In this document: positions 59,602 to 64,000 of the stretch, piece after piece
How positions within the stretch are numbered: position 1 is the stretch's first letter
Layout of the letters: each line of letters begins with the position of its first letter
Assembly: GCF_018860755.1 (NCBI RefSeq)
Contig: NZ_JAHKPW010000070.1
Coordinates: 92,204-156,203, forward strand
Source: Colwellia sp. D2M02
GTDB lineage: Bacteria; Pseudomonadota; Gammaproteobacteria; Enterobacterales; Alteromonadaceae
Direction: 5' to 3'
Length of the DNA stretch: 64,000 nt
Notes under the pieces: generated by a model
Database searches by the model: none
Seen by the model: the letters and a program-made list of their open reading frames with translations, nothing else
What the model was told of the DNA's origin: nothing
Program-made: the position numbers and the translations under genes

Positions 59602-60087
59602 TCAACAGGTTAACGACATTACAATAGCGTCTTCATAACCAAAGCCGCTACTACTTGGGTAGTAGCCAGTACGACGATTAACTTCAATAAAGCCAGCATT
59701 CATATAAAGCATTTGCGCACTAATATTTTTAGCGCGTACTTCTAGCCACACTTTAGTGGCGCCTTGAGCTTTAGCTTGCGCTAAAAATTGCCATAACAGC
59801 TGTTTGCCATAACCATTGCCTTGTTCGTTTGGTGTTACACAAATATCCATTAAGGTCGCTTCACCTAAAATGTACTCACCAACATAAAAACCAATAATTT
59901 CGCTGCTGTCTTGTGTGTTGCTTACTTGAGCATATTCACCAAAATAGCGACCGCCGATACAACTACTAAAGGTTTTTTCACTCCAAGGATGCGAGTGACA
60001 TGCTTCTTCTATCGGCATAAGTACCGACATATCGTCCGTGTTAATATTATTAAAGCGTAGTATGTTAGTTTTAGTGTTTTTGGTCAT
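59602..60087 (-). CDS. rimI: Ribosomal-protein-S18-alanine N-acetyltransferase
   Basis: A 161-residue GNAT acetyltransferase. The opening IEEACHSHPWSEKTF, the acetyl-CoA loop NEQGNGYGKQLL (Q/RxxGxG/A), VWLEVRAKNISAQMLYMNAGF and the Tyr/Arg-rich end are the RimI pattern. In E. coli RimI acetylates ribosomal protein S18 at its N-terminal Ala. It lies 12 bases downstream of holD, the same order as in E. coli, so the pair is probably co-transcribed. Confidence 0.93.
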   Translation of the reverse strand: MTKNTKTNILRFNNINTDDMSVLMPIEEACHSHPWSEKTFSSCIGGRYFGEYAQVSNTQDSSEIIGFYVGEYILGEATLMDICVTPNEQGNGYGKQLLWQFLAQAKAQGATKVWLEVRAKNISAQMLYMNAGFIEVNRRTGYYPSSSGFGYEDAIVMSLTC

Positions 60088-60099
60088 AATTTAATGAGC

Positions 60100-60501
60100 T
60101 TATAAAATTTCCGTATTAAGAGTGTGCCACAGTGCTTTTTTTAATGTCGGGGAGTTAGCTATTTGGTTAATGCTTGGTGTGAATAGTTGGTTGTCGCGAT
60201 AAGTTATCTCAGCAGTTTTATCTTCTTGGTTTACTGAAGCATTAGCGTCATTACTGAAAAAGAACCAATTAAATAACCCTAAGTTAAGGCTTTGCTCTTG
60301 TTGAGTTACTTCACCAATACTCAAGTCTATTGCTAAGAGAATATCATTAAAACAGCGGTTGTTAGTTAATGACTCTAGGTTGGGCATTTGGTAGTGAGTC
60401 GTTACTTGTGCATGGTTTTGCTCTGTTTTTTTAGTACGCTTTTGCCAAAGCGATATTCCCATTTCGGTTAATTGATCAAATTGTCGAGTGTTAATAGCCA
60501 T
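60100..60501 (-). CDS. holD: DNA polymerase III psi subunit
   Basis: A 133-residue protein, the psi subunit of the clamp loader. The opening RQFDQLTEMGISLWQKRTK is the typical psi N-terminus, in which the MGI-W-R part contacts chi or the tau/gamma loader. The C-terminal KKALWHTL is also consistent. It is poorly conserved as usual for HolD. The tight association with rimI supports the assignment. Confidence 0.8.
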   Translation of the reverse strand: MAINTRQFDQLTEMGISLWQKRTKKTEQNHAQVTTHYQMPNLESLTNNRCFNDILLAIDLSIGEVTQQEQSLNLGLFNWFFFSNDANASVNQEDKTAEITYRDNQLFTPSINQIANSPTLKKALWHTLNTEIL

Positions 60502-60819
60502 AAATAAAGCTTATCAATGTGCCTGAAAAAGAGTGAAAAGTAAGGTTAATTATGGGGTGTATCATGACAGATTAAGGCGTTAACGTATAGCGTTCGAGCA
60601 ATAAGTCAAAATGCGGCTATTAAGCGCAAAGCGATAAAGTGGTGTTAGCTAGAAATAAAGTAGAATTTTAAAGGGACTTTTGCAAGACGCCAAGTGAAAG
60701 AACAAGGAAAAATAAAGGAAAAATCAAGTAAGTTAATGTATTAAGAAGATTAAAGCATTAGTAAAATAGTAATGGATAAATAAATCTAGGGGAAGTATAA
60801 GAATAAACATAAGATAAAA
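60502..60819. other. Intergenic region between holD and tRNA-Trp
   Basis: No gene seen. Part is A-rich (60690-60820). It must contain the holD promoter on its left, reading left, and nothing else is recognisable. Confidence 0.5.
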
Positions 60820-60896
60820 TGGCAGGGGTGGAGAGACTCGAACTCCCAACCATCGGTTTTGGAGACCGCTGTTCTACCAATTGGAACTACACCCCT
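60820..60896 (-). tRNA. tRNA-Trp (anticodon CCA)
   Basis: On the minus strand the sequence opens AGGGGTGTAGTT, has the anticodon loop CTCCAAA (anticodon CCA), the T-arm GGGAGTTCGAGTCTCTC and closes CACCCCTGCCA. The acceptor stem AGGGGTG/CACCCCT pairs fully and CCA is encoded. It resembles E. coli tRNA-Trp throughout, with one extra base in the D-arm. Confidence 0.97.
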
Positions 60897-61013
60897 GCAA
60901 CAGATTCGAATTATACTGATAGCGAACCAAAGGTAAAGCTTAAAATTAGCTTTTTTTTATAATTGACGACTGTTCGAACAAATAAGCAACAAAGCGGCTT
61001 TAAAGTATGCGTT

Positions 61014-62795
61014 TTACACTCGGTGCCGAGTGTTTTTTTGCTTTGCTGCGGTTAGTTTGCGTAAAAAACAAAATCTCTCTTCATTGGGGTAGGGGTAAAC
61101 ATCTTCATAAATACCGTTGGCGACTTGTTGTTGACAATGCTGCCAATAACTTGCTGTTAATAAATCTTCATGGTGAATTTTAAATGCTTTGAGGTAACGT
61201 GGATTGGCTAATGCAAAGGTCGCGAGCTCCTCAGGAAACATATCACCGGGCAAAACACTATACCAAGGCTCAGCAGCATATATTTGTTCGGCGTTCACTG
61301 CTTTGGGTTTCACACGAAAGTTAATTTCATTCATATATGCTATTTCATCATAATCATAAAAAATCACGCGACCATGGCGGGTTACACCAAAGTTTTTTAA
61401 TAGCATGTCGCCTGGAAAAATATCGGCACATATTAATTGTTTTATTGCATCGCCATAACCTCGTAGTGCTTCATTAATGGCCGAGTCATTTTTATTAGCG
61501 AGTGCATCCGCTAAATATAAGTTTAATGGCGTCATTCTGCGCTCTATATATAAGTGCGCAATGATAATTAACTCATTTTCGTAGCGTATTAATGAGGGAG
61601 CTACTTGCATTAACTCGGCAAGTAATTGCTCATTAAAACGTTCTTTAGGAAAGGCGACTTCAGAGTATTCCATGGTATCAGCCATGCGGCCAACACGGTC
61701 GTGCAGTTTTACGAGGCGGTATTTATCTTTAACGTCTTGCCTTGACATGCTTTTACTCGGAGAGAACTTATCTTTAATAATTTTAAAAACATAAGGGTAT
61801 GAGGGCAGAGTAAATACCGACATCACCATGCCTTTAATACCTGCGGCTAACTCAAACTTGTCTTCACTGTGAGTTAAGTGATGTAAAAAATCACGATAAA
61901 ATTCCGTTTTACCTTGTTTATGAAACCCAATGGCCGAATACAAGTCTGCTTTGGTTTTATGGGGCATTAATCCTTGAAGAAAGTTCACTAGTGCATAGGT
62001 GTGTGTGCAATCAACAAAAAAGTAAGCGCGCGCAAAACCAAAGACTATTGCCATACTTTCACTGCTGGTTAATAGCGCATCTAAATATAAGCCGCCTTTT
62101 TCATTATTGAGTACCGCAATAATAAAAGGGGTTTCACCTGCTGGTGATAATACTCGGCCAATTAAATATGCACCTTTGTTGCGGTAGAAAGTGAAGTTGA
62201 GAATATCAAACTGTAACTCGGAGAGTTGATAACGTGTTTTTCGTGCTTGTTTCTTAAAAGCACGAATAAGCGTTTCTACATCACGATTTAAATCTTCAAA
62301 AGGGATTGTGGTTTTATGGCTATTCATAATATGGCAAATAGTAGCCTTTAAGCCTGATTTTTCTGGTTTATAGCTAGTGTAAATATTTGGTGAGGGCAGT
62401 TGCTCTAAGCGTTTTGCAGTACTTTTTACAAAAATATAATCATTATGATAGTACTTACGCTCGAATAAGTTGCAAAAAACAGAGTTGTAAAAGGTTTCGG
62501 CTAACTCAGGTTGTTGATGGCGTGCTAGTAAAGCTAAATAATGGCGTTTTACTTGTAACCATAACTCGCTATCAAGATTTGTTATTGAAAAGTCATGCTG
62601 TAACACTGTTAAGGTTTCTTGAACGCGTTGTTCGTAATAGGTAGTTCTTTCTTTGGCTGCTTGTTGTACTTCACGCCATTGGCATTGTTGAAAGCGCTGT
62701 TGGGCTGAGCGAGTTAACTCGGAGAAAATTTCAATATGCCGATTAAAACTTCGCATAATATGAGAAGCTATATCGAGAGATAGTTTATCCATCAT
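61014..62795 (-). CDS. aceK: Isocitrate dehydrogenase kinase/phosphatase
   Basis: A 593-residue bifunctional enzyme that inactivates and reactivates isocitrate dehydrogenase, directing carbon into the glyoxylate bypass. Family blocks visible: FNFTFY-like FDILNFTFYRNKGAYLIGR, the ATP-binding KGMVMSVFTLPSYPYVFKIIKDKF, and GDMLLKNFGVTRHGRVIFYDYDEI. Length fits E. coli AceK (578). It is not with aceBA, so it may be independently expressed. Confidence 0.97.
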   Translation of the reverse strand: MMDKLSLDIASHIMRSFNRHIEIFSELTRSAQQRFQQCQWREVQQAAKERTTYYEQRVQETLTVLQHDFSITNLDSELWLQVKRHYLALLARHQQPELAETFYNSVFCNLFERKYYHNDYIFVKSTAKRLEQLPSPNIYTSYKPEKSGLKATICHIMNSHKTTIPFEDLNRDVETLIRAFKKQARKTRYQLSELQFDILNFTFYRNKGAYLIGRVLSPAGETPFIIAVLNNEKGGLYLDALLTSSESMAIVFGFARAYFFVDCTHTYALVNFLQGLMPHKTKADLYSAIGFHKQGKTEFYRDFLHHLTHSEDKFELAAGIKGMVMSVFTLPSYPYVFKIIKDKFSPSKSMSRQDVKDKYRLVKLHDRVGRMADTMEYSEVAFPKERFNEQLLAELMQVAPSLIRYENELIIIAHLYIERRMTPLNLYLADALANKNDSAINEALRGYGDAIKQLICADIFPGDMLLKNFGVTRHGRVIFYDYDEIAYMNEINFRVKPKAVNAEQIYAAEPWYSVLPGDMFPEELATFALANPRYLKAFKIHHEDLLTASYWQHCQQQVANGIYEDVYPYPNEERFCFLRKLTAAKQKNTRHRV

Positions 62796-63067
62796 CAGTC
62801 ACACTCGTTAATTATTATGTTATAGCGCTAACCTTCATAAAAGAGAGCAGCATAGGTGAAAATAAGCATACGCGAAAATAAATGCGAGTGTAGCTACTTT
62901 TGCTAAATGTTAGTTATCACGAGTAATAATATGACGAATAGCAACTTTACTTTACAGTTAGCACTGCTATTAGTGAAATAGCGAGTCACAATCGCTTATT
63001 TAACTTGCTATCAGTGGCGCTCAGCTCTAAAATTACGCATTTTTTAAAATGAGTAATTGTCCCCATT

Positions 63068-64000
63068 ATGCGTGTTTCTGACTTTTCTTTTGATCTTCCT
63101 GAAGAGCTTATTGCTCGTTACCCAAAAGCCGAGCGCACCGGTAGTCGATTAATGACACTTAATGGCAATTCTGGTGATATTACTGATGGTCGTTTTATTG
63201 ATATTGTCGAGCAATTGAATGCTGGCGATTTATTAGTTTTTAATAATACTCGAGTGATTCCTGCGCGACTTTTTGGTCAAAAGAGCAGTGGTGGTAAAGT
63301 TGAAGTATTAATTGAACGTATTGTTGATCAACACACAGCACTTGCGCACATTCGTGCAAGCAAATCACCAAAAGTTGGCAATGAAATATTATTAGGTGCA
63401 ATTGAAGGTGCCGATCACAGTGATAGCTTAATTAAAGCCACTATGATGGCGCGACATGGTGCTTTGTTTGAACTGAAGTTTTCAGAAGAACAATCGGTGC
63501 TTTCAGTATTAGAAAACATTGGCCATATGCCTTTGCCACCTTACATTGACCGCCCTGATGAAGATAGCGATAAAGAGCGTTATCAAACCGTTTATAATGA
63601 AAAGCCCGGCGCGGTTGCAGCGCCAACTGCAGGTTTGCACTTTGATGAAGCTTTATTAGCGCAAATTAAAGCCAAAGGTGTTGAGTTAGCGTTTGTTACT
63701 TTGCATGTTGGCGCAGGCACTTTTCAACCTGTGAAAGTTGATGAAATCGCTGACCATGTAATGCACGCTGAGTATGTAGAAGTATCTGATGAAGTGGTTC
63801 AACAAATTTCCGCGACTAAAGCTCGCGGTGGTCGTGTTATTGGTGTTGGTACAACCTCAATGCGCTCGTTAGAAAGTGCTGCTAAAGTTTCGGCCGAAAA
63901 AGGCACTGAACTACAAGCATTTTATGGTGATACCGATATATTTATTACACCAGGTTATAACTTTCGCGTGCTTGATGCCCTAGTGACTAACTTTCATTTA
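63068..64000 (+). CDS. queA: S-adenosylmethionine:tRNA ribosyltransferase-isomerase, 3'-truncated by window end
   Basis: The first 311 codons of QueA, which makes epoxyqueuosine in tRNA anticodons. The opening [19 protein letters not shown], then [31 protein letters not shown] and [12 protein letters not shown] are the family motifs. It ends inside TNFHL, where full QueA has about 35-45 further residues. It runs off the window, so it is a partial entry. Confidence 0.97.
   Translation, partial: MRVSDFSFDLPEELIARYPKAERTGSRLMTLNGNSGDITDGRFIDIVEQLNAGDLLVFNNTRVIPARLFGQKSSGGKVEVLIERIVDQHTALAHIRASKSPKVGNEILLGAIEGADHSDSLIKATMMARHGALFELKFSEEQSVLSVLENIGHMPLPPYIDRPDEDSDKERYQTVYNEKPGAVAAPTAGLHFDEALLAQIKAKGVELAFVTLHVGAGTFQPVKVDEIADHVMHAEYVEVSDEVVQQISATKARGGRVIGVGTTSMRSLESAAKVSAEKGTELQAFYGDTDIFITPGYNFRVLDALVTNFHL

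Noticed and set aside
60820-60896. tRNA-Trp as integration target of the island
   Set aside because: The tRNA lies about 29 kb from the island and has no repeat of the candidate attachment sequence.

Overview
The window looks like the chromosome of a marine gammaproteobacterium of the Alteromonadales, most likely the Colwelliaceae (Colwellia or Thalassotalea type). This rests on recognisable housekeeping proteins (MutS, RecA, MetH, RadA, PrfC, ArgS, AceK, QueA), moderately AT-rich DNA, MetJ- and LexA-type operators, and many envelope and signalling genes. No ribosomal RNA gene is present, so the genus is an inference.

Layout. 1-18157 is ordinary chromosome: a TonB-dependent receptor, an FG-GAP/PKD lipoprotein, glutaryl-CoA dehydrogenase, an erythromycin-esterase-like secreted protein, cytochrome b561, a membrane-anchored LytTR regulator, small envelope proteins, a J-domain protein, a chemoreceptor, a YcnI-like copper-binding protein with a small lipoprotein, and mutS. 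About 18270-31530 is a foreign block of roughly 13 kb. It starts with a tyrosine integrase reading away from mutS. An AlpA-type regulator, a probable oriT and a three-gene set laid out like trwA-trwB-trwC of plasmid R388 follow (RHH protein, coupling ATPase, MobF relaxase-helicase). The relaxase-helicase is split by a one-base frameshift. No mating-pair-formation genes are present, so this is a mobilizable element (IME) rather than a self-transmissible ICE. Its cargo is a compact operon of a C5 cytosine methyltransferase, a GHKL (MutL/MORC-like) ATPase and an unrecognised 390-residue protein, then a decayed DUF4062 gene. This operon is the best candidate for an undescribed anti-phage or restriction-like system. 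A matching near-repeat at both ends of the block is a candidate attL/attR pair.

31530-64000 is chromosome again: argO/argP (arginine export and its regulator, divergent), recA with a LexA box inside its promoter and a strong terminator, a MITE-like repeat, metA behind three tandem MetJ boxes and metH (methionine synthesis), hpf, a large FG-GAP/cadherin-like surface protein, a DPP-IV-like S9 peptidase, radA, a double PilZ protein, serB divergent from a YtjB/Smp-like membrane protein, a TatD-family hydrolase, argS, prfC, a GGDEF-EAL protein, holD-rimI, tRNA-Trp, aceK and the first 311 codons of queA, cut by the window end.

Genes that work together: metA and metH feed methionine synthesis; mutS, recA and radA serve DNA repair but are not co-transcribed; argP probably activates argO; holD and rimI keep the adjacency known from E. 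coli. neither recX nor cinA/pncC is found beside recA, where many relatives have them.
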